Shown piece by piece: positions 23,716-33,367 of a DNA stretch of 64,000 bases. The stretch's first letter is position 1. Each line of letters starts with the position of its first letter. Source of the stretch: Verrucomicrobiota bacterium (GTDB lineage: Bacteria; Verrucomicrobiota; Verrucomicrobiia; Palsa-1439); the NCBI GenBank assembly GCA_003152315.1, contig PLZV01000030.1, positions 227,248 to 291,247 on the forward strand. Reading direction: 5' to 3'. Below the pieces are notes generated by a model. That model saw only the letters and a list, made by a program, of their open reading frames with translations, did no database searches and was not told where the DNA came from. The translations under genes were made by a program, and so were the position numbers.

Positions 23716-26625
23716 ATGAATCAGAAACATGCCGCCCTGATTCTCACCGCACTTTTGGTCACAATCCCCGTGCATGCTGCTTCCTACTACCCGGTCCGTC
23801 TGGATGATCCCAAAGCTGTTTACCTCACACGGCACGATTTTCCGGTGCACGCCGATGGTGTCGCGGACGATGCCGACGCGTTGCAGCGGGCCATCAACCG
23901 CGTCCAGGAAACCACGCACCAGGGCATCGTTTTCGTTCCCGAAGGAAAATACCGCCTTAGCAAAACCGTTTACGTCTGGAACGGAATCCGGTTGATCGGG
24001 TATGGCAGCCACCGACCCGTCTTCATCCTCGGCGAAAATACCCCCGGCTTTCAGGAGGGCGTCGGCAAGTATCTGGTGCACTTCGTCAGCGACCGCCCAA
24101 AAAAGGGTCTGCCCATCCGCGACGCCAACCCTGGCACGTTCTACACCGGGATGAGCAACATCGACATTGAGATTCGGGATGGCAACCCGGCCGCTGTGGG
24201 TGTCCGCTTTCACGTGGCCCAGCACTCCTACCTGGCACACATCAACTTTCGAATCGGCTCGGGCCGGGCAGGCATCGAGGAGGTGGGCAACGAGGCGGAA
24301 GACTTGCACTTCTTTGGCGGCGAGTTCGGCATCACGATGCACAAGCCTTCGCCGAGCTGGCCGTTCCTACTGATCGACTCCTCGTTTGAAGGCCAGCGAC
24401 AGGCGGCCATCGAAACCGAGGAGGGGGGTCTGACGATCATTCGCAACCAGTTCAAGGGTGTACCCACCGCCATCGCCATCCGCGAAAACCGCGCCGAGGA
24501 ACTCTGGATGAAAGACTCGCGGCTAGAGGATGTCGCTGGTCCAGCGCTGATCATTAGCGACGAGAACAACGCGCGGACCGAGATCAACCTCGAGAACGTC
24601 GTCTGCTCGGGGGTACCAATTCTTGCCAGCTTCCGTGAGAGTGGAAAGACCGTTGCGGGCACCGGCCCCACGTACCAGGTCAAGGTGTTCACGCACGGCC
24701 TGCACATCGCCGATCTTGGTGACGCGCCGGAAATTAAAACCACTTGCGACACCGCCGAATTGCCGTCGCTGCCACCACCGGTCAAGTCAGACATCCCCGC
24801 CCTACCCTCCGCCGCCACGTGGGTCAACATCCGGGCTCTCGGCGCCAAAGGCGACAGCCGCACAGATGACACAGCCGCTCTCAAAGATGCCATCGCCAAA
24901 CACCGCGCGATTTATCTGCCGTCGGGTCGTTACCGCGTAACCGATACGCTCGCTCTCAATCCGGATACCGTGCTCATTGGGCTACACCCCTTCGCTACGC
25001 AGCTCGTGCTCACGGATTCCACGCCGGCATTCGTGGGTCTCGGTGGCCCCAAACCGTTGCTTGAAACCCCCAAGGGCGGTTCCAACATCGTCACCGGCAT
25101 CGGCTTGGACACGGGTCAGAACAGTCGCGCGGTCGCCGCAAAATGGATGGCTGGAAAGGACTCGTTGATGAACGATGTCCGCTTCCTCGGTGGCCACGGC
25201 ATGTACAATCCCGACGGCACGCGTCTCGTCGTTTACAACAACAATCGCACGGGCGATCCCGATGCGACGCGCCGCTGGGATTCCCAGTATTGGAGCCTTT
25301 GGATCACCGACGGCGGCGGCGGAACTTTCAAGGATATCTGGACGCCCAACTCTTTCGCCCAGGCCGGCGTCTACATTTCTGATACTGCGACCGAAGGCCG
25401 CATCTATGCCCTGTCCAGCGAGCACCACGTCCGCAACGAGGTGAAGTTGCGCAACGTCTCCAACTGGCAAATCTACGCACTGCAAATGGAGGAAGAACGC
25501 GGGGAAGGCCCCAATTGTTTGCCCGTGGACATCGACAATTCGAGCAACATCACTTTCGCCAACCTCTACCTGTACCGTGTCGCCAGCAATGCTCCATTCC
25601 CGTATGCGGTGAAGCTCACTTCCTCCCGCAATCTCCGCTTTCGTAACGTTCACGTTTACAGCCCCGGCAAGTTCACCTTCGACAACACGGTCTTCGACCA
25701 AACCCACAACGTCGAAATCCGCTCTCGCGAGATCGCGTCGCTAAACATTTCCGGAAACCAGCCCCAAGCTTCACCGCCGCGCGAATCGCCGGTCCTGGCA
25801 CCCGGGGTAAAGGTCGAGAAACTGGCGGGTGGTTTTAATGGCATCGACGGTGCCACGGTCGATGCCGCGGGTAATGTTTATTTCGTCGATGCGCGTTTTC
25901 ACCACATCTACCGCTGGTCGCCGGAAATTCGCGCCCTGACGCTCGTCCGCGACAGCCCGCTTGAACCTGTTGGGTTGGCATTCGACAAGTCCGGCAATCT
26001 CCTGGTCGTGACGCGCCTCAACAGGGTGTATTCTTTTCGTCCGGATGGCCGGAGGGATGAGATTACCGTTCTTCAACCCGAGCCCGCGATTCCGCGGCCG
26101 GGACTTGTGCCGATTCTGCCGATCAACCGCTGGCGCGACGCGCACGACTTCATCAAGGCCAACACCCAGCCATTGCCGCTGCAATACCTCTCGCCAGACG
26201 GCACCACTTTCATACCCGTTATGAAAGACTTCAAGAGCACGGGGCCGACGAGATCCTTCCCGCCGGCGATTGACCTGATTAGGGCCTACGGATTGGCTAT
26301 GGCGACAACCAACCAGCCATTTTATGTTGCTGATGAGTTTGGACAGAAGACGTGGTCATTCACAGTGCTGCCCGACGGCTCGCTTGCCAACCCCAAGCTT
26401 TTTGCCGAAGAAGGCGAGGCTGGCATCACGACGGACACGGATGGAAATGTTTATGTCGCGGCCGGTAATATTTTTTTCTTTGATCAGTCAGGCAAACAAA
26501 TCGACCTGATCGAGGTTCCCGAACGTCCAACCAGCCTTGTATTTGGCGGCAAAGATCGCCAGACTCTTTTTATCGCCGCACGCAGTTCGCTCTATGGGGT
26601 ACGCACCAAATTCAATGGTTCGTAG
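23716..26625 (+). CDS. Secreted double beta-helix (pectate lyase-3 type) and beta-propeller fusion protein
   Basis: 969-aa exported protein with a signal peptide (1-21, cut after VHA). Two right-handed beta-helix domains of the pectate lyase 3/rhamnogalacturonase superfamily follow: the first from about 30 (DFPVHADGVADDADALQRAI) and the second from about 370 (IRALGAKGDSRTDDTAALKD), each with the characteristic G-D-x-x-x-D-D-T-x-A-L start. From about residue 690 to the end is an NHL/SMP-30-like beta-propeller (FNGIDGATVDAAGNVYFVDA, and VGLAFDKSGNLLVVTR). No catalytic residues can be assigned with confidence, so it could be a lyase, a hydrolase or a binding protein for a plant or algal polysaccharide. 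The propeller fusion is unusual for this fold. Confidence 0.82.
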   Translation: MNQKHAALILTALLVTIPVHAASYYPVRLDDPKAVYLTRHDFPVHADGVADDADALQRAINRVQETTHQGIVFVPEGKYRLSKTVYVWNGIRLIGYGSHRPVFILGENTPGFQEGVGKYLVHFVSDRPKKGLPIRDANPGTFYTGMSNIDIEIRDGNPAAVGVRFHVAQHSYLAHINFRIGSGRAGIEEVGNEAEDLHFFGGEFGITMHKPSPSWPFLLIDSSFEGQRQAAIETEEGGLTIIRNQFKGVPTAIAIRENRAEELWMKDSRLEDVAGPALIISDENNARTEINLENVVCSGVPILASFRESGKTVAGTGPTYQVKVFTHGLHIADLGDAPEIKTTCDTAELPSLPPPVKSDIPALPSAATWVNIRALGAKGDSRTDDTAALKDAIAKHRAIYLPSGRYRVTDTLALNPDTVLIGLHPFATQLVLTDSTPAFVGLGGPKPLLETPKGGSNIVTGIGLDTGQNSRAVAAKWMAGKDSLMNDVRFLGGHGMYNPDGTRLVVYNNNRTGDPDATRRWDSQYWSLWITDGGGGTFKDIWTPNSFAQAGVYISDTATEGRIYALSSEHHVRNEVKLRNVSNWQIYALQMEEERGEGPNCLPVDIDNSSNITFANLYLYRVASNAPFPYAVKLTSSRNLRFRNVHVYSPGKFTFDNTVFDQTHNVEIRSREIASLNISGNQPQASPPRESPVLAPGVKVEKLAGGFNGIDGATVDAAGNVYFVDARFHHIYRWSPEIRALTLVRDSPLEPVGLAFDKSGNLLVVTRLNRVYSFRPDGRRDEITVLQPEPAIPRPGLVPILPINRWRDAHDFIKANTQPLPLQYLSPDGTTFIPVMKDFKSTGPTRSFPPAIDLIRAYGLAMATTNQPFYVADEFGQKTWSFTVLPDGSLANPKLFAEEGEAGITTDTDGNVYVAAGNIFFFDQSGKQIDLIEVPERPTSLVFGGKDRQTLFIAARSSLYGVRTKFNGS

Positions 26626-26711
26626 AAATCTTCGGAAAACTTTCGCATTCAGTGTTATAGCAGTCTGCCGACGGGAAGGGGTTTGGGTCTTGAATCGATT
26701 GAGCTTGCCTT

Positions 26712-28610
26712 ATGAAACGCTCGCTTGCTACAATCGTTTGCAACTTGGGAATGTCTGGGGATTACGTTATGTTGTTTGGGGTTGGGCAATCGCTGTCATC
26801 ACTGTCTGTCTGCGGGTTATTGATCTTCGGTATTCTTGATAGCTGGGCTCCTCCGGTTTACGCCGTCACCAACCTTGTCTGGAGCGACGAATTTAACGGT
26901 TCCAGTAGTAATGTAGACACGACAAAATGGGGCTTTGACCTTGGCAACACCAGCACTATTGCGGGCGACGGGTGGGGCAATAATGAAAAAGAGACGTACA
27001 CCAGCCGCACCAACAACGCGTATGTCGCGAACGGTTTCCTCCACATCGTCGCCTTGAACGATCAAGGAGGCGCTGCCCCCTACAGTTCCGCCCGGCTGAG
27101 AACATTGGGTCTCTTCTCGCTTACCTATGGACGTATTGAAGTCCGCGCCAGGCTGCCCCGTTTATCCAACTATTGGTGGCCGGCGATTTGGATGTTGGCA
27201 ACCAATTATTCGGGCACTACGGGTCCCGTCAACTCGTGGCCCGAGTGCGGCGAGATCGACATGGTGGAGAGCAAGGGAAGCACCCCAACCAAGAACTCGG
27301 CGACCCTCCACCATGACTTCGCCGGCGGTCAGGGCACTGATCAAGCATCTCAAGTGACCTATACCTTCCCAACAGGGGACGCCAACACCAATTTTCATAC
27401 CTACGTTACAGAATGGTCGAGTAATTCCTTCCATTGTTCCGTCGATAGCAATACGGTCCTCTACAGTAATGGCGGGACCATAAACAGTTGGTCAAGTTCC
27501 ATTGGAACTTTCCCCACTCCATTTAATCATCCGTTTTACATCATCATGAACCTGGCTGTCGGCGGCAACTTTGTGGGGAATCCCGGCACCGCCGCGATCA
27601 ATGGCGCCACCACGTTCCCCGGAGATATGCAGGTCGATTACATCCGCGTTTACCAGGACCTTCCCTTGGGCCCGCCCTTGCTCCTGTCGATCAGTCCCAC
27701 CAATGGCTGCGCAAGTGGCGGCACGGCGATTACTCTTACCGGGAACAACTTCCAAAATACCTCAACGATCACCATTAACGGCGCGAACGCCACAAGTGTC
27801 ACCGTTATAAATATCAATACGATTACGGCCATCACCGCTGCCAATTCTGCGGGGACGTACAGTGTCGTGCTCAAGACTACCGGCCAACCTCCGACAACAC
27901 TCACCAACGGATTTGCCTACGCCAGCCCGCCTCTTTTCGCGGGACCGGGTAGTATCACCCCTGCAATTGAAGGCGCGACGTTAACTTGGGCCGCCGCGTC
28001 AGGCTTCACACCGTTAAACTACGGAGTGTATGAGGCAACCAATAGCGGTGGAGAGATCAATCCTTTGCTGACCACCAACGCTCTATCGATATTCATTCCG
28101 CTGTATCCGGGAAGCAACAGCCCGATTACCTACTTCTTCAAGGTGAAAGCGGTTGATGGTTGCGGTACGACCGATACCAATCTTGTAGAGCTGTCTACCC
28201 AGCCACTCTTCGACCCGACCAAGAGCCAGGTCGGTGACGGGATTCCCAACAGCTGGAAGCAACAATACGGCTTCAATCCCTTCGATCCGACCGTTGCCGC
28301 CGCCGACCCCGATGGCGATGGCTTGTCCAATCTCCGGGAATTCCTCCTCGGCACCAACCCGACTGACAGCAGCTCTCCCTTCCACATCACCGGCATCACG
28401 CTGGAGGGGAGCGATGTGCGAATTACGTGGATGACAGCGGGAGGACTGACGAATGCAGTGGAGACCACGCCCAACCCCGGTGGTAGCTATTCCAATATCA
28501 GCGGGAACATCATTATCACAGGCAGCAGCGTGACCACGACAAACTATCTCGACTCGGGCACCGTCACCAATACACCGCTTCAGTTCTATCGAATCCGCTT
28601 GATTCCCTAA
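26712..28610 (+). CDS. Secreted family 16 glycoside hydrolase with IPT/TIG and C-terminal module
   Basis: 632-aa extracellular endo-beta-glucanase-type enzyme. After a hydrophobic export segment, the GH16 domain spans about residues 55-315 (LVWSDEFNGSSSNVDTTKWG at the start, DYIRVYQ at the end). The catalytic signature ExDxxE is intact as GEIDMVES, with a Trp-rich substrate cleft (WWPAIWML). This points to beta-1,3- or mixed-linked glucans, though GH16 also covers agarases and carrageenases. Next come an IPT/TIG immunoglobulin-like domain (about 320-400), a Fn3-like segment, a TSP3-like calcium motif (DPDGDGLSNLREFLLGTNPT) and a tail ending FYRIRLIP. ATG 26769, with GGGGA upstream, is a possible alternative start. 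Confidence 0.9.
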   Translation: MKRSLATIVCNLGMSGDYVMLFGVGQSLSSLSVCGLLIFGILDSWAPPVYAVTNLVWSDEFNGSSSNVDTTKWGFDLGNTSTIAGDGWGNNEKETYTSRTNNAYVANGFLHIVALNDQGGAAPYSSARLRTLGLFSLTYGRIEVRARLPRLSNYWWPAIWMLATNYSGTTGPVNSWPECGEIDMVESKGSTPTKNSATLHHDFAGGQGTDQASQVTYTFPTGDANTNFHTYVTEWSSNSFHCSVDSNTVLYSNGGTINSWSSSIGTFPTPFNHPFYIIMNLAVGGNFVGNPGTAAINGATTFPGDMQVDYIRVYQDLPLGPPLLLSISPTNGCASGGTAITLTGNNFQNTSTITINGANATSVTVININTITAITAANSAGTYSVVLKTTGQPPTTLTNGFAYASPPLFAGPGSITPAIEGATLTWAAASGFTPLNYGVYEATNSGGEINPLLTTNALSIFIPLYPGSNSPITYFFKVKAVDGCGTTDTNLVELSTQPLFDPTKSQVGDGIPNSWKQQYGFNPFDPTVAAADPDGDGLSNLREFLLGTNPTDSSSPFHITGITLEGSDVRITWMTAGGLTNAVETTPNPGGSYSNISGNIIITGSSVTTTNYLDSGTVTNTPLQFYRIRLIP

Positions 28611-28804
28611 CGGCGGAAGAAGTCATTTTCCCCCAGACTGTTCTTGGGGGGCAATGATGATGCCTCCCAGCGCGTATCCATCAGCGATTTGCGGACACGC
28701 TGTTCAAACTCTTCGCAACAGGTGACAATGTCGATGTGGAACGTATTGAATCTCCCGCCTTCGACTTCAACCCAGGCGTTCTTGTGGTGGTAGGGACACC
28801 GCAT
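28607..28804 (-). CDS. Small conserved-looking protein with MRCPYH...CCEEF core
   Basis: 65 residues from ATG 28804: MRCPYHHKNAWVEVEGGRFN, then TFHIDIVTCCEEFEQRVRKS. The alternation of Cys/His near the N-terminus and a CC pair followed by an amphipathic helix recalls small single-domain proteins that begin 'CP.H' and carry 'GCC(E/D)', but I cannot name the family with certainty. An ATG at 28927 with a GAGAGG box 4 bases upstream would give 106 residues, with an N-terminal stretch that looks less protein-like. It converges on the GH16 gene with a 4-bp overlap of stops. Function unknown. Confidence 0.5.
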   Translation of the reverse strand: MRCPYHHKNAWVEVEGGRFNTFHIDIVTCCEEFEQRVRKSLMDTRWEASSLPPKNSLGENDFFRR

Positions 28805-29023
28805 CTGGGAAACGGTTGTCGCATAATTCCATCTGATTTGTTCGACCGTCCCCTCAAATCGCACGTTCAATCCAAACCTCGCATAATGAATGTTGAACCT
28901 TATCGACAGGAACAGGGCAAAGGACATGCAGCCTCTCGCCAGTTGCTGCGGACGATTCGAGTAACAAACAACGGCTGGCCTGTCGAGATAATTCTCGTCA
29001 ACCGCAGGGCATACCTCGCTATA

Positions 29024-29170
29024 TCAACTGCGTTGGGTGGGGACGGCACGCCAGACTATCGGAAGCCACACAAGACCGGCGAGTCCTTCCAAAACGGCCA
29101 AAAACAGTTGGGTCACCCAGGTTGCGCCATGACGAATCCGGCGAATCAAAAAAATGGTCAGGCCAAACAA
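29024..29170 (-). CDS. Possible 48-aa membrane peptide or gene remnant
   Basis: A short frame following an in-frame TAG, beginning at TTG 29170, reads LFGLTIFLIRRIRHGATWVT, then QLFLAVLEGLAGLVWLPIVW. It has two hydrophobic stretches separated by basic residues and ends RAVPTQRS. This composition is like a small two-helix membrane protein and unlike random translation of the region. No ATG start or clear ribosome binding site is present, so it may be the 3' end of a decayed gene. It lies upstream of the small CCEEF gene on the same strand. Confidence 0.3.
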   Translation of the reverse strand: MFGLTIFLIRRIRHGATWVTQLFLAVLEGLAGLVWLPIVWRAVPTQRS

Positions 29171-29231
29171 AATGTGCTAGGCATATACACTCTATGCAAG
29201 GGGTCTGCGGTTGAGGGAAAGAGTGCCAAGA

Positions 29232-32200
29232 ATGTTTGTGGATTCATTCGGAAGTATGGGAAGGACACGCTTGGGCGGAATGGCCCTGGCTTCTCTCCGT
29301 GTTTTCGTCCGAGCCCTCCAAGTCCTGTCCGTGCTTCTTCTGTTGGCGTCACCAACGGTCGCACCGGCCATGAATGTTCTCACGCAGCACAATGACAACT
29401 TTCGCACGGGCGCGAACCTGAGCGAGTCTGTGCTGACTGTCTCAAACGTCAGCACCAGCCAGTTCGGCAAGCTGTTCACACGCACGGTTGACGGCCAGAT
29501 TTACGCGCAGCCCCTTTATGTCAACGGCCTGACGATTTCCAACAAACTCCACAACGTCGTGTACGTCGCGACCGAACACAATAGCGTCTATGCGTTCGAC
29601 GCCGATGACCCGGCGGGTTCGAACGCGTTGTGGCACGTGAACCTGGGCACATCGGTTCCGATCGCCGACATTAACGGCTGCGACGACCTCAAACCGGAAA
29701 TCGGCATCACCAGCACTCCCGTCATCGACCTGGCCAGCAATACGATGTATCTCGACGCCAAGACCAAGGTGGGGTCCAGCCATTTCCAATACTTGCACGC
29801 CCTCGACATCTTGACAGGAACGGAGAAATTTGGGGGGCCGGTGCCGATCCAGGGGTCGGTGCCGGGAACCGGAACCGGGAGCGACGGCGTGACTCTCACG
29901 TTCGATCCGCTATTTCAACATAATCGCGCCGGCCTGCTGTTGCTGAGCAACACGGTCTATGTGGCCTTCGGATCCCACTGTGATTATGGGAACTACCACG
30001 GTTGGCTGTTCGGTTACAATGCGACGAACTTGCAACAGAGCACGCTTTTTTGCACGACGCCCAACGGCGGAGGGCCAGCCGGGCCAGGCGGGGATAATGG
30101 CGGCGGCGGCATTTGGGGCAGCGGCATGGGGCCGGCGGCTGACAGCAACGGCAACATCTACGTCACCACCGGCAATGACAAACTCGACACCGGCAACGTG
30201 GATTACGGCGATTCACTGCTCAAGCTCGGCGTTTCCAACAACACGCTGGTCGTCGTGGATTGGTTTTCACCTCATGATCAGGCCAACATGTTCACAAATG
30301 ACCTGGACCTCGGGGCGGGCGGGCCGGTCGTGATCCCCAGCACAAACTTGCTCGTCGTGATTGGCAAGACCGGAATGGTGTACCTGATCAATCGTCAGCA
30401 TCTCGGCGGTTTTGTCAATTTCTCCAGCGATACCAACATCGTGCAAGAGTTCTCGGCAGTATCGCCTATCCCCTACACTATTGGCCAGAGCCCGGTTTAC
30501 TGGAAAGGGCCAACGAATGAGTTTCTATATTTTTGGACTCACGGCATGCCGGTGCAAGAATACTCGTTCAACGGCACGAGCATCAACACCACCCCGGTGG
30601 CCATCGGGAACTCAGTCCAGAGCGTGGACCGGGTCGGCGGGATTTCACTCTCGGCCAACGGAAACACATCCGGAATCCTTTGGGGCAACGAAACCGGCAG
30701 CCCCACAAGCCTGCATGCCTATGACGCGACCAATGTGGCCCATGAACTTTGGAACAGCCTGCAAATCCCGGCGCGCGATACCGTGACCAACGCCACCAAG
30801 TTCTGCGCCCCAACCATTGCCAATGGGAAGGTGTATGTGGTAACGACCAACTCCACCCTGGTGGTGTACGGCTTGTTGGGCACACCCGCTCAGGGTGTAT
30901 CGCCCGCGAGCTACAACTTCGGCACGCTCGCGACCGGCACGACCGCACAAACCAGCTTCGTCGTCACCAACACCGGCGGTGGGGAGTTGATGGGCACGGT
31001 GGCCACGGCCGGGTCGTTCGCCATCGTGAGTGGCGGTTCCTACGCCCTGGCCGGCGCTGGCTCGACCAATGTAGTCGTCAGCTTCACGCCGCCGAGCGTG
31101 GGGAGCTTTACCACGAGCGTAGTGTATGTGTCCAACGGCGGCGACTACACCAATGCCGTCACCGGCAGCGGCGCGGCGTTTCCGTCCGCGTTATTCAGCG
31201 CGAGCCCCACCACTGGCGCGGTTCCGTTGGCTGTCACGTTCACCGACAATTCGACCGGTACGATCACCAACCGGTTCTGGAGTTTCGGCGACGGGGCCAC
31301 CTCCAACCTTACACTCGCCACGGTGGCCCATACCTACAGCGTCGCCGGGACCAATACGGTCCGCCTGATCGTCAGCGGCCCGCTGGGGGACAACACCAAC
31401 ACGCAAGTCAATTTGATCGTGGCCGTGAATCCGCCACAGTTGATGGTCAGCCCGGCCAGCCAGAATTTCGGCACGGTCGTGGTTGGCCAGACCAGCAACC
31501 GATTTTTCTCCGTGATCAACATCGGTGGCCTGGCGCTGACCGGCTCGGCAACTGTGGCCGGCGCGCCGTACTCCATTACAGCCGGCAGTCCATTCACTGT
31601 CGCTCCGGGACAAACGCAGAATGTGACGGTCGCGTTTGCACCCCTTGCGGCCGGCACTTTCAGTACCAACCTCATCGTGGCCAGCAACGGCGGCGCATCC
31701 ACCAACGCCCTCACGGGTCTAGGCGTGACGCCGGCCCAACTGGCCGTCAGCCCATTGAGTTGGAACTTTGGTGCCATTACAACGGGCGGCGTGGCCTACG
31801 CCAGTTTCATCGCGACCAACTCAGGCGGTGCCCCGCTCAGCGGCACCGCCAGCGTCGGTCTCCCGTTCGCCGTGGTGACCAACGGCAGTTTCAGCGTGGC
31901 CGGTTTCGCGTCCACCAATGTCGTCGTGCAGTTTGCGCCGGCGATAACCGGGACATGGACCAGCAACGTCGTGTTCACCACCACCGGTGGCAGTTCGACC
32001 AACGCAGTCAGCGGTGTGGGCCTGACACCGGGCAGCATCGCGGTCACGCCCGCAACGCTGAACTTCGGGGTGCTGGCCACGGGCACGACCGCTCAAGCCA
32101 GTTTTGTAGTGACCAATTCCGGCGGCACGGCGGTCAGCAACGGCACGGCGATAGTGAGCGGTGGGCCGTTCACGATCGTATCCGGCGCGGCCTTCAGCGT

Positions 32201-33017
32201 GTCGGGTCTGGGTTCAACCAACGCGGTGGTGCGGTTTGCACCGGTCAGTGCCGGCGGGTTCACCAATAGCGTGGTGTTCACCACAGCCAACGGCGGGAAC
32301 GCCACGAACACGGTGAGCGGCGCGGGGGCGGTTGGGCCCGTGGCCAGTTTCACCGCCCACCCAATCGCCGGCACGGAACCGTTGGGCGTGACCTTCTCGG
32401 ACACCTCGACCGGCACGCAGCCGCTAACTCTGTATTGGAATCTGGGCGACAGCGTCCTCGTGACCAACTCGGGCAGTGCCAATTTCAACCACACGTACGC
32501 AGCTGGCACCTACACGGTGGCGTTGACGGCCAGCAATGCGTTCGGCACGAGTACGCTGGTATCGAACAACGTGATCTCAGTGGTCACGGCGTTGCAGGCG
32601 TGGCAACTGCACTACTTCGGCTGCACCAACTGTGCGCAGGCGCAACCAAACGCGGATCCGTACGGCACCGGCATGAGCAACACAAACAAATTCCTGGCGG
32701 GCTTCAATCCCACCAACCCAGTGGCGTACCTGCACATCATCAACATCGCCAACACGAACACCACGGACATTAACGTGATTTATCTGGGGGCCAATGGCGA
32801 CAACACTTGGTCGCCAGGTATTGCGTCGCGTACCAACGTGCTGGAGTTGACGGCGGGCACGGCCGGTGGTGGCTACTCAAGTAATTTTGTGAGCGCCAAC
32901 GTAACCAATATTCTCAGTGGCGGGACCGGAACCGGCATCGTGACCAACATGGTCGATGCTGGCGGAGCGACCAACACACCGTCGCGGTACTATCGGGTCC
33001 GCGTGCTGGTTCCGTAG
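29232..33017 (+). CDS. Large secreted PQQ-like beta-propeller protein with ASPM/HYDIN-like and PKD repeats
   Basis: About 1260-aa exported protein. A hydrophobic signal segment (RALQVLSVLLLLASPTVAPA) precedes a PQQ-like/quinoprotein-type beta-propeller to about residue 550 (VVYVATEHNSVYAFDADDP). Four related ASPM/HYDIN-like Ig repeats follow, each with a NFG...TT...F..TN.GG core (starting near 30895, 31437, 31738 and 32035). They are interrupted by one PKD domain (WSFGDGAT) and followed by a second (LYWNLGD). The C-terminus carries a TSP3-like segment and ends YYRVRVLVP. Probable cell-surface or matrix protein; no catalytic site is evident. Start choice is uncertain: ATG 29232 has a GAGGGAAAG box upstream, while TTG 29211, ATG 29256 and ATG 29280 are alternatives. 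Confidence 0.85.
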   Translation: MFVDSFGSMGRTRLGGMALASLRVFVRALQVLSVLLLLASPTVAPAMNVLTQHNDNFRTGANLSESVLTVSNVSTSQFGKLFTRTVDGQIYAQPLYVNGLTISNKLHNVVYVATEHNSVYAFDADDPAGSNALWHVNLGTSVPIADINGCDDLKPEIGITSTPVIDLASNTMYLDAKTKVGSSHFQYLHALDILTGTEKFGGPVPIQGSVPGTGTGSDGVTLTFDPLFQHNRAGLLLLSNTVYVAFGSHCDYGNYHGWLFGYNATNLQQSTLFCTTPNGGGPAGPGGDNGGGGIWGSGMGPAADSNGNIYVTTGNDKLDTGNVDYGDSLLKLGVSNNTLVVVDWFSPHDQANMFTNDLDLGAGGPVVIPSTNLLVVIGKTGMVYLINRQHLGGFVNFSSDTNIVQEFSAVSPIPYTIGQSPVYWKGPTNEFLYFWTHGMPVQEYSFNGTSINTTPVAIGNSVQSVDRVGGISLSANGNTSGILWGNETGSPTSLHAYDATNVAHELWNSLQIPARDTVTNATKFCAPTIANGKVYVVTTNSTLVVYGLLGTPAQGVSPASYNFGTLATGTTAQTSFVVTNTGGGELMGTVATAGSFAIVSGGSYALAGAGSTNVVVSFTPPSVGSFTTSVVYVSNGGDYTNAVTGSGAAFPSALFSASPTTGAVPLAVTFTDNSTGTITNRFWSFGDGATSNLTLATVAHTYSVAGTNTVRLIVSGPLGDNTNTQVNLIVAVNPPQLMVSPASQNFGTVVVGQTSNRFFSVINIGGLALTGSATVAGAPYSITAGSPFTVAPGQTQNVTVAFAPLAAGTFSTNLIVASNGGASTNALTGLGVTPAQLAVSPLSWNFGAITTGGVAYASFIATNSGGAPLSGTASVGLPFAVVTNGSFSVAGFASTNVVVQFAPAITGTWTSNVVFTTTGGSSTNAVSGVGLTPGSIAVTPATLNFGVLATGTTAQASFVVTNSGGTAVSNGTAIVSGGPFTIVSGAAFSVSGLGSTNAVVRFAPVSAGGFTNSVVFTTANGGNATNTVSGAGAVGPVASFTAHPIAGTEPLGVTFSDTSTGTQPLTLYWNLGDSVLVTNSGSANFNHTYAAGTYTVALTASNAFGTSTLVSNNVISVVTALQAWQLHYFGCTNCAQAQPNADPYGTGMSNTNKFLAGFNPTNPVAYLHIINIANTNTTDINVIYLGANGDNTWSPGIASRTNVLELTAGTAGGGYSSNFVSANVTNILSGGTGTGIVTNMVDAGGATNTPSRYYRVRVLVP

Positions 33018-33029
33018 AAACAACTCTAA

Positions 33030-33234
33030 CCGGGTCCTCTTCGCCACGAATATTTCGTACACGATCCAGGTCTCCAGCGACATGGCCACTTGGAACTCTG
33101 GTCCTGCTTACACTGCCCAAATCGGTCCACCGATCGACAATGGTGACGGAACCCAGACCATCACCGTCCAGAATTTGGTACCCGTTAATTCGGCTACCAA
33201 TCTTTTTATTCGCGTCGAAATCAGTCATCCGTAG
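33030..33234 (+). pseudogene. Orphan C-terminal domain fragment of a secreted protein
   Basis: Just after the stop of the large propeller gene, in a different frame, a ~68-residue stretch reads NRVLFATNISYTIQVSSDMA, then TWNSGPAYTAQ, GDGTQTITVQNLVPV and LFIRVEISHP before a stop. This is the recurrent C-terminal module of secreted Verrucomicrobia-type proteins, like the end of the Calx-beta protein at 41240. It has no start codon, signal peptide or upstream domain. It is most simply the remnant of a deleted or frameshifted gene, or a swapped tail of the preceding gene. Confidence 0.6.
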
Positions 33235-33367
33235 TGTGTCACCGGTGTTGGCTCTCGGAACTCGGCGACCGATTCTATCGAACCCGCACGCGTAGCCCGT
33301 TTTAGACAATCAGATGCCTTCCAGAATTGCGGCATAACCCATGCTTCTACCTACGGCCCATTAGGTT

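Noticed and set aside
28736-29395. 219-codon plus-strand frame
   Set aside because: It covers the small minus-strand genes and the start of the large propeller gene, and its translation has no domain, signal or compositional support.
30895-32340. Repeated DNA segments inside the large propeller protein gene
   Set aside because: They encode four diverged ASPM/HYDIN-like protein repeats and are explained by domain duplication, not by a mobile element.
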